From the NCBI GenBank assembly GCA_028688955.1, contig JAQTXD010000001.1, positions 62,001 to 126,000 on the forward strand: a DNA stretch of 64,000 nucleotides, given 5' to 3'. The notes beneath the pieces were generated by a model. It ran no database searches and was not told the origin of the DNA. It saw only the letters and a list, made by a program, of their open reading frames with translations. Shown one piece after another: positions 27,059 to 35,971 of this stretch. Origin of the DNA: Desulfuromonadaceae bacterium (lineage in GTDB: Bacteria; Desulfobacterota; Desulfuromonadia; Geobacterales; Pseudopelobacteraceae). How positions within the stretch are numbered: the first letter of the stretch is position 1; every line of letters begins with the position of its first letter. Position numbers and translations under genes: made by a program.

Positions 27059-27835
27059 ATGATAAATAAAATTTCTACGATAACCGTCGGGTCTGCAGCA
27101 CTGCTTGTACTTCTGGTCTCCGCCTGTGCAACCACACAGCGCACCTACCCGTCTCAGAATCAAAAAATATCCCCCCAGCAAAGACCGTACACTGTTGCCG
27201 GTAAACGCTATGAACCGCTTGCCGGCTATAAAGGGTTCGTGCAGGAGGGAATTGCCAGCAGCTATGGACGTGAGTTCCATGGCCGCACGACCAGCAGCGG
27301 TGAACCGTTCGATATGTATGACATGACCGCCGCCCATAAAACCCTACCTCTTGGCGTCTATGTAAAGGTTCGTCACAAGAGGAGCGGCAGGGAAATCATC
27401 GTGCGTATCAACGATCGCGGTCCGTTTGTCGGCGAGCGTATCATTGACCTTTCGGAAGGAGCTGCACGCAAACTGGAAATGCTTCAGGATGGTCTGGCTG
27501 CAGTCACGGTAACTGCTCTCGGATATAAAACAGATATCCCCGGAGGGGAAGTTGAATATCGGGAACCGGTCAGTTATGACTCCGGAAATTTTGCACTTCA
27601 GGTTGCCGCGTTTACAAACAGGTCAAATGCTTATCGCTACGCCGATAATTTGCGAAGAACATACGGTACAACAGGTGTGCAGGAAGCACGTGTGGGAGGA
27701 GAGATGTTCTATCGGGTTCGCCTGGGTCACTACTCATCCCTGAAGGCAGCGCAATCAGCCCAGGAATCCTTTGAGCGCAAAGGATTCCCCGGTAATTTTG
27801 TTGTTGCGCTAGATGAGGTCAGGATCCGGAACTAG
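27059..27835 (+). CDS. rlpA: RlpA-like septal lytic transglycosylase lipoprotein
   Basis: 258 residues. Lipoprotein signal with lipobox LVSAC, a double-psi beta-barrel (about 55-155; YGREFHGRTTSSGEPFDMYDMTAAH and VRINDRGPF, with the catalytic-type Glu/Asp region), and a C-terminal SPOR domain (about 180-258; FALQVAAFTNRSNAYRYADNL), which binds denuded septal glycan. RlpA acts in daughter-cell separation. The ATG at 27059 gives the lipobox; its ribosome site is weak. Converges with the response-regulator gene and shares the CTAG at its stop. Confidence 0.9.
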   Translation: MINKISTITVGSAALLVLLVSACATTQRTYPSQNQKISPQQRPYTVAGKRYEPLAGYKGFVQEGIASSYGREFHGRTTSSGEPFDMYDMTAAHKTLPLGVYVKVRHKRSGREIIVRINDRGPFVGERIIDLSEGAARKLEMLQDGLAAVTVTALGYKTDIPGGEVEYREPVSYDSGNFALQVAAFTNRSNAYRYADNLRRTYGTTGVQEARVGGEMFYRVRLGHYSSLKAAQSAQESFERKGFPGNFVVALDEVRIRN

Positions 27836-28389
27836 CGAACCTCATTCTCGCATTCAGCCAGCATATCCCCTAATTCATCCTCAGATATATCCGGCAAGAC
27901 AAACACCCCTCTACCGTCTTTTTCAACCCTGCTGATGCCGGGGTAGCGTTTCTCCAGCACCTTAATCTCAAGCGACTGCTGCCTTACCGTCGCCAGTAAA
28001 CGGCGGTTTTCCGTTTCCAGATCGTACTTTTCAATAGCCCCCCGAATGGCATATTTCAGATAGTGATCGTCCCACGGTTTAGAGAAAAATCGGTATATTT
28101 CACCTTCATTGACCGCCTTCATGGCAGCTTCAAGGGTCGCGTGCCCGGTCAGCATGATGCGGACCGTGTCGGGATACTGTTTCCGCACCCGGGAAAGGAA
28201 ATCAGACCCCTGCATCCCCAGCATCCGCTCATCCGACACAACAACTTTGAACTGTTCTCGCTTCATGGTTTCGAGCGCTTCTTCTGCACTGGATACAGCC
28301 GTTATTTCCAAAGGCTCATCAAACAGCGCTCGACTCAGGGCGGACAGTACATTGGCCTCATCATCTACAAGCAGGATTCTGTTTTTCAT
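27832..28389 (-). CDS. Stand-alone receiver-domain response regulator
   Basis: 185 residues. An N-terminal receiver domain (acidic pair in LLVDDEANV, phospho-acceptor Asp in VVVSDERMLG, conserved Lys in YRFFSKPWDD) is followed by a helical stretch and about 40 residues without a recognisable output domain. The ATG at 28389 follows GGGGAG. It is the last gene of the signalling cluster and belongs to the same receiver subfamily (KPW.D signature) as the four receivers upstream. It may be a phosphate sink or act by protein contact. Confidence 0.88.
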   Translation of the reverse strand: MKNRILLVDDEANVLSALSRALFDEPLEITAVSSAEEALETMKREQFKVVVSDERMLGMQGSDFLSRVRKQYPDTVRIMLTGHATLEAAMKAVNEGEIYRFFSKPWDDHYLKYAIRGAIEKYDLETENRRLLATVRQQSLEIKVLEKRYPGISRVEKDGRGVFVLPDISEDELGDMLAECENEVR

Positions 28390-28418
28390 TGAAAGTGCTC
28401 CCCAAAACAAGTGGTTAT

Positions 28419-30842
28419 TCAGTGCACGGCTTCCCGCCCCTTGCCGCAAAACGGACATACTTTCCACCCTTCCTCCAGCGGCATCCGGCAACTCTCACAA
28501 TAATTGTGTCGAAACGATCCACACTGAGGACAAAAGAGGAACTTGGAATCAATGATTGTTTGACATGATTCACAACTTCGCTCCAGTCGGACCGTTGGAC
28601 CGATAACCCGAATAATTTCATCAAGGGTCGTCCAACCGCGCTGGACCTTCTCAAGCCCATCCTCAAGAAGAGTGCGCATGCCGTTGGCTCGAGCCATATT
28701 CAGCAGATCTGTTTCCCGGTAGTCCACACCAATCAACTGCCGGAAATCGTCGTTCATGACAAACATCTCATAGATGCCGACACGGCCGCGATATCCGGTA
28801 TTGTTACACTGAGAACATCCCGTGCCAACAGTGATTGCGGTACCAAAAAAATCATGCGGAACGTGCAGCAGATCCAGCACCCCCGTATCAGGAGCTGCTT
28901 TGGCAGCACAGCCACTGCACACTTTTCGCACCAGACGCTGGGCGATCACTCCTTCCAGGGCAGAAGCAATAATATACGGCTTTACTCCCATATCAACCAA
29001 TCGGGTGATGGATGCCACGGCACTGTTTGTGTGCAGTGTGGAAAGGACCATATGGCCTGTCAGGGCAGCTTTGAAGGCAACATCTGCGGTATCGAAATCC
29101 CTGATTTCACCGACAAGAATCACGTCTGGATCCTGACGCAGTGTTGCCCGTAGTACCTGGGCAAATGAAAGGCCGATTTTTTCATGGATCGAGACCTGAT
29201 TTGCCTCCTCCAGAAAATATTCAACCGGCTCTTCAATTGTCTCGAAGTTTTTATTAGAGTTCATCATGGCCGCGAGCATTGAATACAGCAGAGTTGTCTT
29301 GCCGCTGCCGGTCGGACCGGTAGCAATGACCACCCCCTGCGGTTTGCGGGTGATGACGGAAATGTTGCGAAAATCATCCTCAAGTACGCCCAATTCATCA
29401 AGACGCTTGATGGCGGCACTCTTGTCCAGAATGCGCATAACAATCTTTTCGCCGTTTATGGTAGGTAACGATGAAACCCGCATGTCAACAACACGGGTGC
29501 TGGCTTTGACGGTAATACGGCCGTCCTGCGGACGCCGTCGCTCGGAAATATCCATCTTGGCGAGGATTTTGATGCGTGAGATTACTGCAGGGTGGAGATC
29601 TGACGGAATTCGTATCTTCGCATGGAGCATACCGTCAATACGGTAGCGGATAACGGTATACTTGGTCTTTGCCTCGATATGAATATCGCTGGCCCCATAA
29701 CGGATCGCTTCGGAAATTATAGAGTTGACAATACGAATTACCGGCGGCACCCTGGAGGAGCCGATCAACTCCTCAACACTTACCTCCTCCGTTTCATCAT
29801 CCAGAACAATATCTATCTCATCAAGCGGTTCAAGGTCATCAAAATCATTCAGTTCGCCACCCTCGGCGAGGGACCATGCGTGAACTATCTTATCAACAAT
29901 CTGAGAGGAGGCGGCCAACTGCGGTACTACCCGTAACCCGGTCACCCTCCCGATATTATCACAGGTAATGATGTCGGAGGGATCGGCCATGGCGACCGTC
30001 AAGACACTCCCTTCCAGCCTGATCGGTATCAGGCGGCTTTTTTCACATAAATCCCGAGGGAGGCAGCGAGCCACATTTTGAGGAACTGTTATTTCCCGAA
30101 GGTCGACGAATTCGACCCCGAGATTTTTCTGCAGTGCCGCGATTATCTTTGATTCGCTAAGAATAGCGGCCCTTACGAAATAATCGCCCAGGAACTCATT
30201 GGTATCCTTCTGTTTACGAGCGAAGCTCAGTTCCTCGATACCAATCAGTCCGGCCTTGACCAGAATGTCACCCAGCATGCCGCGGTTTTGTTCAAACATG
30301 CCGGCAAAACTTTTAATCCTGGTCTGTTGCTGGCGGGCAAGTTCCTTCAGGTTACGATTTTCATGCATCAGCACGTACTGCTGCAGCGCCAGGGAAACCG
30401 TCAGCCGTAAATCCTCGTCATTCCATGGTTTGGTAATAAATTTATAGACGGCTCCTTCTTTGACGGCACCCATTATGGAATTTACGTCGGCATAACCGGT
30501 GAGCATGATGCGAATAGTATCATGATACTTTTCGCGAACGGCCTTCAGCAGTTCGGCTCCGGTCATACCCGGCATGCGGTGGTCGCTGATAATTAGCTGT
30601 ACCGGCTGTTTCCCCAGGATATCAAGAGCTTTCTGACCCGATGTAGCGGTCAGAATTGTGTAGTTTTCCTCCATGAATATGCGCCGCAAAGCATTAAGAA
30701 CATTCTCCTCATCATCAACAAACAGCAGGGTAAACCCCTGCTCGGCTGAAGCCGGTGTATCAGGCACACTATTCACCTCGGTTTCCGCCGTTACAGAAAT
30801 CTGTCCACCCATATTTTTAAAAAGTTCCGCATACTTACTCAT
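28419..30842 (-). CDS. Receiver-GspE ATPase fusion with double zinc ribbon
   Basis: 807 residues combining signalling and a secretion/pilus motor. Receiver domain (about 38-155; Asp87 acceptor, Lys138), MshEN-like domain (about 187-250; first repeat LGDILVKAGLIGIEEL), GspE core with Walker A GPTGSGKTT (509-517), IEEPVEY Asp box, Walker B VILVGEIRD (574-582), His box and a tetracysteine site (Cys642, 645, 676, 679). At the C-terminus are two zinc ribbons, each CXXC-X10-CXXC (757/760/771/774 and 782/785/796/799). No pilin, platform or secretin gene is adjacent. It probably acts with a machine encoded elsewhere, gated by phosphorylation and possibly c-di-GMP. Confidence 0.93.
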   Translation of the reverse strand: MSKYAELFKNMGGQISVTAETEVNSVPDTPASAEQGFTLLFVDDEENVLNALRRIFMEENYTILTATSGQKALDILGKQPVQLIISDHRMPGMTGAELLKAVREKYHDTIRIMLTGYADVNSIMGAVKEGAVYKFITKPWNDEDLRLTVSLALQQYVLMHENRNLKELARQQQTRIKSFAGMFEQNRGMLGDILVKAGLIGIEELSFARKQKDTNEFLGDYFVRAAILSESKIIAALQKNLGVEFVDLREITVPQNVARCLPRDLCEKSRLIPIRLEGSVLTVAMADPSDIITCDNIGRVTGLRVVPQLAASSQIVDKIVHAWSLAEGGELNDFDDLEPLDEIDIVLDDETEEVSVEELIGSSRVPPVIRIVNSIISEAIRYGASDIHIEAKTKYTVIRYRIDGMLHAKIRIPSDLHPAVISRIKILAKMDISERRRPQDGRITVKASTRVVDMRVSSLPTINGEKIVMRILDKSAAIKRLDELGVLEDDFRNISVITRKPQGVVIATGPTGSGKTTLLYSMLAAMMNSNKNFETIEEPVEYFLEEANQVSIHEKIGLSFAQVLRATLRQDPDVILVGEIRDFDTADVAFKAALTGHMVLSTLHTNSAVASITRLVDMGVKPYIIASALEGVIAQRLVRKVCSGCAAKAAPDTGVLDLLHVPHDFFGTAITVGTGCSQCNNTGYRGRVGIYEMFVMNDDFRQLIGVDYRETDLLNMARANGMRTLLEDGLEKVQRGWTTLDEIIRVIGPTVRLERSCESCQTIIDSKFLFCPQCGSFRHNYCESCRMPLEEGWKVCPFCGKGREAVH

Positions 30843-30873
30843 AATTCACCCATAGGCCAATATCTGCCGTCAG

Positions 30874-32169
30874 CTATGTACTGAGCGGCAAATGTATCGT
30901 TACCGTTGTTCCTGCACTTTCCAGAGACTCTATCTCGATAGTTCCACCAGCGGCCCTGACAATTTCCCGTGCCACCGTCAACCCCATACCGGTTCCTCGA
31001 CCTACTTCACGTGTCGTAAAAAAAGGTTCAAAAACTCGCTGCAGGTTCTGAGCAGCAATTCCGCAGCCGTTGTCGTTGACCGCAATAACAATCTCACTAT
31101 CCGTCCGTTTACTGGATATCCGCAGTTGAAGCCCCTCTGTACGGGACTGGATAGAATTCTGAATGATATTAAAAAATGCCTGAGAGAATAAGCCTGGACG
31201 GCAGCCGAACAGTGGTAACGGCTGAAGTTCCCTTAGAATGGTTGTACCCGGAGAGAGCTGTGATGCCAGCACTGCAATCGTCTGTTCCAACTCAATGTTC
31301 AGATCAGCATCAGAATATCCCGTTTCATCCACGTGGGAAAATGCCTTCAGGTCAGCTACGATGCGAGCGATCCGATCGCTGCCCTCTATGGATTGTTCCA
31401 GTAATTCTGCGGTGTCAGAAAGCACAACACCCAATTTCAAATCACTGCGGCGCCGCTCACTCTCCTCGCGCAGCTGCTGCAGTGGTGTATTCTGTGCAAT
31501 CATAAGCTGATAGCAATTAAGCATTTCTTTCATTCGCTCAACATATCGGGCCAGTGTCGTCAGGTTGCTCCTCACAAACCCGTTGGGATTGTTTATTTCA
31601 TGAGCCATCCCGGCCGCCAGTCCACCAACGGCAGCCAGTTTTTCCTGCTGCAGCATGCGGCTGTACGCTTTCTGCAACTCGACGGTACGCTCTTCCACTT
31701 TCAGTTCCAGTTGTTCCGCCAGCTCACGATAGCGACGCTCTGACTGAACCAGGCGCTGGTTGGTTTCCACCAGTTGATCGTAAGACTCCTGTACCACCGT
31801 TGTGTGCATCTCTGTCGTCAGCATACGTTTGAGATTATTGGTGATTGTAAGCTGCAGGGCATCACGGGCCAGGAGGGCCAGTGCATCTGCGCCACTGCAT
31901 GTTGCCGGATCAACGGATATCACCAACATTCCCTGAGGTTCGCCTTCGACCAGAAGGGGGTGGCGAATTTCATGATACTGTTCAGCGGGTTTGTCATCAC
32001 CCTGGCTGCACAGCGGTACACAGTTTTCATCCAGAATGGCCGCCCAAACCGGGCCGGCGTTGATCATGCTTCGCAACAACGGCTCGACCTCTGCACGGGA
32101 AATAATCTGAGACAGGCGCCTGTCTTCACCAACAATAAAGTCTATGTGTGAGGTCCGTGCATCCATCAT
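30874..32169 (-). CDS. Soluble histidine kinase with N-terminal GAF-like region
   Basis: 431 residues, no membrane helix. The N-terminal about 130 residues have the look of a small GAF-like sensor but are not confidently assigned; a coiled coil (about 135-185) leads to HisKA with His in AAGMAHEINNPNGF, then HATPase (NIIQNSIQS; GRGTGMGLTVAREI). The start overlaps the stop of the MglA-like gene by 4 nt, so the two are translationally coupled. It lies directly upstream of the receiver-GspE gene, its most likely target. Confidence 0.9.
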   Translation of the reverse strand: MMDARTSHIDFIVGEDRRLSQIISRAEVEPLLRSMINAGPVWAAILDENCVPLCSQGDDKPAEQYHEIRHPLLVEGEPQGMLVISVDPATCSGADALALLARDALQLTITNNLKRMLTTEMHTTVVQESYDQLVETNQRLVQSERRYRELAEQLELKVEERTVELQKAYSRMLQQEKLAAVGGLAAGMAHEINNPNGFVRSNLTTLARYVERMKEMLNCYQLMIAQNTPLQQLREESERRRSDLKLGVVLSDTAELLEQSIEGSDRIARIVADLKAFSHVDETGYSDADLNIELEQTIAVLASQLSPGTTILRELQPLPLFGCRPGLFSQAFFNIIQNSIQSRTEGLQLRISSKRTDSEIVIAVNDNGCGIAAQNLQRVFEPFFTTREVGRGTGMGLTVAREIVRAAGGTIEIESLESAGTTVTIHLPLST

Positions 32170-32816
32170 TGCACCGCAAGTATCTCTTTCAGGAAGTCGT
32201 CCCGTTCAACGCCGAAACGGGCTGTCAGCCCATATCGATCGTTGACAGCGTCAAACGTAAGAGTCAGTATCTCCCTGAACGTTTCAAGAACGCCCCACCC
32301 CTTCAGAGCCGAGGCCATGACGACCGGCAGTCCGCTTGGCCCCCAGGCGCTCCTGACATCAGATTCTAATACGATGTCGGTCAGATCCCGCTTATTAAAC
32401 TGAATCACCAGAGGGAGATGTTCGATAGAAAGTCCTACCAGCGCCAGATTTTTCTCCAGATTATCGAAACTTTCAAAATTCACCGCCATCTGGTCAGCAT
32501 GTGAATCGGCAACAAATACAACACCATCGGCTCTCTGCAATACAGCCTTGCGGGTGGCGTCATGGCGAACCTGCCCCGGCACTGTATACACCTTGAGTTT
32601 TATTTTCATTCCTGACGGGGCTACATAGAAGAACGGCAGCAGATCAAAGTAGATCGTACGGTCTTGAGTCGTGTCCAGCAGCATCAGTTCGCCACGCCCG
32701 TCGATGGTCAACTGGTCGTGAAGCGTCAGCAGATTGGTGGTTTTACCGGAAAGTGCGGGCCCATAGTACACCAGCTTGAGAACCATTCTTTTCTGTTCTT
32801 CATCAAATTCAATCAT
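32166..32816 (-). CDS. MglA-like small Ras-type GTPase
   Basis: 216 residues with bacterial MglA features: P-loop YYGPALSGKTTNL (17-29), switch region with DTTQDRTIYFDLLP (48-61), G3 motif YTVPGQ (77-82, in which Asp of DXXG is replaced as in MglA), FVADS (101-105) and G4 NKRD (141-144). In Myxococcus, MglA sets cell polarity by recruiting type IV pilus and gliding machinery. The C-terminus (VNDRYGLTARF...) extends about 20 residues past the usual length. No MglB roadblock partner is in this window. It sits between an HD-GYP regulator and a kinase in one operon. Confidence 0.9.
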   Translation of the reverse strand: MIEFDEEQKRMVLKLVYYGPALSGKTTNLLTLHDQLTIDGRGELMLLDTTQDRTIYFDLLPFFYVAPSGMKIKLKVYTVPGQVRHDATRKAVLQRADGVVFVADSHADQMAVNFESFDNLEKNLALVGLSIEHLPLVIQFNKRDLTDIVLESDVRSAWGPSGLPVVMASALKGWGVLETFREILTLTFDAVNDRYGLTARFGVERDDFLKEILAVQ

Positions 32817-32819
32817 CCG

Positions 32820-34136
32820 CTATCTCTTCACAAGAACATATACACCTGATTTCCCGGGATCAATCCCGTAATAGCGCTTTATAGAATCAATTTTTACGTT
32901 GTCCAGAACCATTCCCTTATGGAGCAGGAGCAGCCCGGAACCACTGGAGATGTTGCGCGACAGAATCATCCCCGGTTGAAGTTTATCCGGCATTAACTCC
33001 AACTCCACTGTTTCAGAACCTTCATGTCTTGAATCAGAAAAGTAACAATAGCGAACAACCTTTTTGAACGCACGGTGCAACTCTGGGTCGAGACCCTTTC
33101 CGATATTGAGGGATGCCCGGGCTAGTGACCGATCGGCAACATCGTCGACAGTCATCATGGCAGCCTTGTCTATCTGATCGGCAAAAGCAATGAGTCTGGA
33201 GCCAAGAGGTATATTCTCACCGGACAGTCTGTCCGGAAATCCGCTCCCGTCAAAATTTTCATGATGATGTCGTATAAGAAGTGCCGCCGGGCGCAGTTCG
33301 ACGATGTTATCGAGTAACAGTTGTGCACGCACCGGATGCTGACTGTACTCACGCAGCTCATCCTGCTTCATGGTATCCGGACTCATCATAAGTATCCTTT
33401 CGGATATACCGATTTCCCCGATATCATGCAGCAGTGAAGCGATCCTGATGGTCTCAAGATCCTCCTCATTTATCCCCAACTCCCGGGCTGCATTTACTGC
33501 CAGTTGGGCAACATTGCGGGAATGCTGGTGTGTCCGCTGACCGCGCATTTCAACCAGGTTTGACAGCGCCTCAATGATGCCATGAAAACTCACCCGCGAT
33601 CCTTCAAGTGCTGTCTGAAGCTCCTCACTTTTTTTCCGTATCGCCGTCGTCTGCTGTAATACCCGTCCCTTGAGGTTATTGTTCCACTCGTGAAGCTCTT
33701 CATTCTGCAGTTTGATGACGCTGTTCAGACGAATGTTCTCGGCAATCAGTTCATACTGCCGAACCGCATCGCGGACTGCCTGTACCAGTTCGTCATCATT
33801 CCACGGCTTGGAAAGATAGCGACTTGCGCCACCCCGGTTAATAGCCTCGATGGTAGCGGAGATGTCAGAATAGCCGGTCAGCAGAATCCGGACGGCGTTC
33901 GGGGCAATAGTGCGGGATTGTCCCAGAAATTCGGCTCCATTCATCCCCGGCATGCGCTGATCGGAGATGATCAGGCCCACATTGGCAAGTGTCTGCAGCT
34001 TTTCCAGAGCGGCTGCACCGGATGACGCAACCTCGATATCGAAATCCTCATCCATCATCAGGCGCTGCAGGGATTTCAGTATATTTTCTTCATCATCGAC
34101 ACAGAGAACTGTAATGCGTTGATGCTCATCAGCCAT
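32820..34136 (-). CDS. Receiver-HD-GYP protein with altered GYP motif
   Basis: 438 residues: receiver (Asp in LIISDQRMPG, KPWND signature), coiled-coil linker (about 130-185) and an HD-GYP domain with LLHDIGEIG, HPVRAQ, HHHENFDGSGFP and the following AFADQIDKA. HD-GYP enzymes hydrolyse c-di-GMP to pGpG/GMP; here GYP reads GFP. The ATG at 34136 has GAGGAGGT upstream and overlaps the preceding gene by 8 nt. A C-terminal segment of about 75 residues (RHEGSETVELELMPDKLQPG...) resembles the PilZ-like or beta-rich tail seen in some HD-GYP regulators, not firmly assigned. Confidence 0.9.
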   Translation of the reverse strand: MADEHQRITVLCVDDEENILKSLQRLMMDEDFDIEVASSGAAALEKLQTLANVGLIISDQRMPGMNGAEFLGQSRTIAPNAVRILLTGYSDISATIEAINRGGASRYLSKPWNDDELVQAVRDAVRQYELIAENIRLNSVIKLQNEELHEWNNNLKGRVLQQTTAIRKKSEELQTALEGSRVSFHGIIEALSNLVEMRGQRTHQHSRNVAQLAVNAARELGINEEDLETIRIASLLHDIGEIGISERILMMSPDTMKQDELREYSQHPVRAQLLLDNIVELRPAALLIRHHHENFDGSGFPDRLSGENIPLGSRLIAFADQIDKAAMMTVDDVADRSLARASLNIGKGLDPELHRAFKKVVRYCYFSDSRHEGSETVELELMPDKLQPGMILSRNISSGSGLLLLHKGMVLDNVKIDSIKRYYGIDPGKSGVYVLVKR

Positions 34137-35085
34137 TGGCTCGTACCTCCTCTGCAATATATCGGAACAGCTCCATCAATTGAGGATCAAAATGAGCCTC
34201 GGTCATCTCGGTCAGTATCTCGATAGTCCTGTCAAAGTCGTATGCCTGACGGTACGGACGGTCGGAATAGAGTGCATCAAATACGTCTGCAATAGCGACA
34301 ATACGCGCCTCTATCGGGATATTCCCCGCGGCAAGTCCGGAAGGGTAGCCATTTCCATCAAACCGTTCATGATGGTAGAGAATTATATTGATGACCGTCT
34401 CCGACATGCGTGCCTGGCGGGCAACTTCGGCCCCCCACCGTGGATGCTGCATAATCGTCTCAAAATCATCCACCGACAGATTGCCGGTAGAATTGAGGAC
34501 CGTCTCCGGCACACCGATTTTTCCGCAGTCATGAAGCCAGCTTCCATGCTTTATGTCGGCTATCATTGCATCATTTAATCCTGCTGCCTTCGCAAGCTTG
34601 ACGGCATATTTTGCTACCCGGTCGCAGTGCCCCTTGGTGTAAGGATCCTTCAGTTCCACCGTCTGAGCCAATGATAGATACACGGTCTCGTCATTACTCT
34701 CAAGCGACTTGATTAACTGGTAGCGCATTAAAGCTTCATCTACTATGTCCATCAACTCTTTATTAATCCACGGTTTTGTCACAAAACGGTAGGCCTCACT
34801 CTTGTTGATGGCATCGATGGCAATTGAAAGATCGGCGAAGGCGGTCATCATGATCCGCAGTGTGTCAGGACGTATGCCCTTCGCTTTTGAAAGGAATTCA
34901 ATGCCCCGCATACCCGGCATCATATAATCAGAGACAATTACCCAAACGTCTTCACGTTTAAGGATATCAAGCCCCTCCAACCCGGACGCGGCAAACAGAC
35001 AGCGAATATCATCACGCTCAAGATACATGCGCTCAATGGCGTTACGGATGGATTGTTCATCATCCACGAACAGAACCGATTTCAC
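34129..35085 (-). CDS. Receiver-HD-GYP c-di-GMP phosphodiesterase
   Basis: 318 residues: receiver (FVDDEQSI, Asp in VIVSDYMMPG, VTKPWINKEL) and a full HD-GYP domain with canonical motifs (HCDRVAKYA, WLHDCGKIG, HHERFDGNGYPSGL, AIADVFDAL). This architecture (RpfG-like) degrades c-di-GMP in response to phosphorylation. The start is a GTG at 35085 with GGGGGTGG upstream, overlapping the stop of the receiver-PAS gene by 4 nt; a longer frame with no such site exists. Confidence 0.93.
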   Translation of the reverse strand: MKSVLFVDDEQSIRNAIERMYLERDDIRCLFAASGLEGLDILKREDVWVIVSDYMMPGMRGIEFLSKAKGIRPDTLRIMMTAFADLSIAIDAINKSEAYRFVTKPWINKELMDIVDEALMRYQLIKSLESNDETVYLSLAQTVELKDPYTKGHCDRVAKYAVKLAKAAGLNDAMIADIKHGSWLHDCGKIGVPETVLNSTGNLSVDDFETIMQHPRWGAEVARQARMSETVINIILYHHERFDGNGYPSGLAAGNIPIEARIVAIADVFDALYSDRPYRQAYDFDRTIEILTEMTEAHFDPQLMELFRYIAEEVRANG

Positions 35086-35888
35086 GCATCCACCCCCAGA
35101 AATACCAGCACGACAGCCTCGCTCTCGCTGAACGCCATGGTACGACCCAAAACCCGGCACCGAGTCCCGCCAAGTTCAATTTCAGTTGCAACTTTTTTAT
35201 CACGACGCACCTGTTCAACCAGAGCGCCAAACGATGAATCACAGCTCGCACCCACATCGGCACCAAAAACATCACCACAGACATTTTTCAGCAATAGCGA
35301 GGCAACGTCATTACAGTAGGCAATCATGCCATGTATATCGATCCCCGCGACGCCCACCGGCAGGTTTCCGAGCAGGCGCTGGGAAAACTCAAGCGCCTTG
35401 TTTCGCAATTCCAGTTGTTCCGTTCGAAACTGGACCTTCTCCTCCAGGGCCTGATTAACTACGGCAAGCTGATCAAGTAATTCATGATTTTTCTTCTGAA
35501 GAAAATAACGTTCCAGACAATTCTGTATAGTGACCCGCAGCTCATCATCATTCCAGGGTTTGGGGATGAAGCGGTAGATGTGACCCTCGTTTATGGCAGC
35601 AACAATGGCACTGGCATCGGCATAGCCGGAGAGAACGATGCGAACTGTTTCAGGCCATCGTTCATACACCCCTTTAAGAAACTCGACACCGTTCATAACC
35701 GGCATGCGATAATCTGATACAACCACTTGAAACGGACCGGACTCTTCCATGATCTTCAATCCCTCTTCACCGGATCCGGCAAGAACTATTTCATAATCGT
35801 CATCCAAAAAAATGCGTTCCAGAGCGCGCAGTACGTTGCGTTCATCATCGACACAGAGGATCTTGATCTGCTCAGTATTCTCACTCAT
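35082..35888 (-). CDS. Receiver-PAS response regulator
   Basis: 268 residues: receiver (LCVDDERNV, Asp in VVVSDYRMPV, YRFIPKPWNDDEL), a coiled-coil segment (about 125-170; LDQLAVVNQALEEKVQFRTEQLELRN) and a C-terminal PAS-like domain (about 172-265). There is no DNA-binding or enzymatic output. It could serve as a phospho-dependent sensor or scaffold in the cluster. It is the first gene of a tightly overlapping set running to the receiver-GspE gene. Confidence 0.85.
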   Translation of the reverse strand: MSENTEQIKILCVDDERNVLRALERIFLDDDYEIVLAGSGEEGLKIMEESGPFQVVVSDYRMPVMNGVEFLKGVYERWPETVRIVLSGYADASAIVAAINEGHIYRFIPKPWNDDELRVTIQNCLERYFLQKKNHELLDQLAVVNQALEEKVQFRTEQLELRNKALEFSQRLLGNLPVGVAGIDIHGMIAYCNDVASLLLKNVCGDVFGADVGASCDSSFGALVEQVRRDKKVATEIELGGTRCRVLGRTMAFSESEAVVLVFLGVDA

Positions 35889-35971
35889 TACATTCTCCTT
35901 GGTACGCTAGAGATCGTTTCTCCGTTTTTAAATATGCATATGTCCCGAATCGCGTGCAGTTTGTCCGGGCT

